Source: Bacteroidota bacterium
GTDB taxonomy: Bacteria > Bacteroidota > Rhodothermia > Rhodothermales > Bin80
Direction of reading: 5' to 3'
Length of the DNA stretch: 13,559 nucleotides
NCBI GenBank assembly: GCA_026702635.1
Contig: JAPPBZ010000243.1
Location: 1-13,559, forward strand
Below the pieces are notes generated by a model that made no database searches, was not told the DNA's origin, and was given only the letters and a program-made list of their open reading frames with translations. Both the position numbers and the translations under genes were made by a program. Each line of letters begins with the position of its first letter. Position 1 is the stretch's first letter. Below are positions 13,131 through 13,559 of the stretch, in pieces.

Positions 13131-13559
13131 ATGAGACTTAAACAGCTATTAGGCTTGACAGCGCTATTACTGCTCACCGTGCCCATGGCATTTGCTCAAA
13201 CGGGCAAAATTGACGGGGTGGTCACCGATGTTGCAACAGGGGAGACGATCCCCGGGGCAACCGTCGTCATTGAGGGCACGGGCCAAGGTGGAGCCACACA
13301 GGTGGACGGTTACTACTTCATCAACAACGTTCGGCCAGGGACCTATACGCTGGTGGTTTCCTTTGTTGGGTTTGCAACCCAGCGGGTTGAGGGAGTCCGG
13401 GTTTCTACCGGGTTGACTTCGACCAGGGATATTGAACTGAGCGAGGAAGCCGTTGGTCTGGATGAAATCGTGGTCATGAGTGAGCGTCCAATTGTTCAGT
13501 TGGATGTCTCGGCGAACGTGGCTAGTCTCAACTCAGAGGCTTTTGAAGATCTCCCCGTT
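13131..13559 (+). CDS. TonB-dependent receptor with carboxypeptidase-regulatory-like N-terminal domain (partial)
   Basis: The first 143 codons of an outer-membrane receptor that continues past the window. A signal peptide covers 1-22 (LLLLTVPMAFA|QT). Residues about 25-105 form a CarboxypepD_reg-like beta-sandwich: KIDGVVTDVATGETIPGATV (26-45), then a Gly/Thr turn, VDGYYFINNVRPGTYTLVVS (58-77) and FVGF (78-81). Then comes EAVGLDEIVVMSERPIVQLD (106-125), the segment where the TonB box and plug domain begin, and a start of the plug ending EDLPV. Such receptors import large or scarce ligands using TonB energy. Its substrate cannot be told; a nearby sugar symporter and LacI-type operator hint at carbohydrate. 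The start is supported by the GGAGG at 13119-13123. Confidence 0.9.
   Translation, partial: MRLKQLLGLTALLLLTVPMAFAQTGKIDGVVTDVATGETIPGATVVIEGTGQGGATQVDGYYFINNVRPGTYTLVVSFVGFATQRVEGVRVSTGLTSTRDIELSEEAVGLDEIVVMSERPIVQLDVSANVASLNSEAFEDLPV

Noticed and set aside
1..13559. Insertion sequence or other mobile element
   Set aside because: No transposase, integrase or terminal inverted repeats; genes are intact and mostly housekeeping.

Overview
The window looks like a chromosomal segment of a Gram-negative bacterium related to the Bacteroidota, most plausibly Rhodothermota or Balneolota. Three things point that way. A TonB-dependent receptor with an N-terminal carboxypeptidase-regulatory-like domain is present. 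The purH-mreB-mreC gene order is one I associate with Bacteroidota relatives. Most genes lack an obvious Shine-Dalgarno sequence. Two sodium/solute symporters fit a sodium-rich (marine or saline) habitat, but that is inference. No mobile element, tRNA, rRNA or CRISPR array is visible.

Left half, minus strand (about 6717 down to 142): six tightly packed co-directional genes, in transcription order ldcA, purN, purH, mreB, mreC and dacB. They combine murein recycling and trimming (LD-carboxypeptidase, PBP4-type DD-carboxypeptidase), two purine-synthesis steps (GAR transformylase, AICAR transformylase/IMP cyclohydrolase) and the rod-shape scaffold (MreB, MreC). purN and purH overlap, and mreC and dacB are 3 nt apart, so an operon is likely. 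The usual rod partners mreD, mrdA (PBP2) and rodA do not follow mreC; dacB takes that place. A partial plus-strand reading frame ends at 73 and would converge on dacB.

Right half, plus strand (6783 to the end): this side diverges from ldcA across 65 nt. A WbqC-like protein is followed 5 nt later by an MscS-type mechanosensitive channel. Next is a two-gene symporter unit: a DUF4212 small membrane subunit overlapping, by an ATGA junction, a VC_2705/ActP-like sodium/solute symporter. Then come a small lipocalin-like lipoprotein and a second symporter of the SGLT type, which keeps all the sugar and sodium ligand residues I recall for Vibrio vSGLT. A 384-nt intergenic stretch rich in inverted repeats follows. 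It includes a LacI-family-type operator overlapping a 12-bp palindrome and leads into the first 143 codons of a TonB-dependent receptor that runs off the end.

Together the right half reads as envelope transport: outer-membrane receptor, periplasmic-side lipoprotein, inner-membrane sodium-coupled uptake of a carboxylate and a sugar, and osmotic relief. Nothing here is clearly a new system. The most interesting points are the regulatory DNA ahead of the TonB receptor, the replacement of the mreD-mrdA-rodA genes by dacB, and the paired symporters flanking an uncharacterised lipoprotein.
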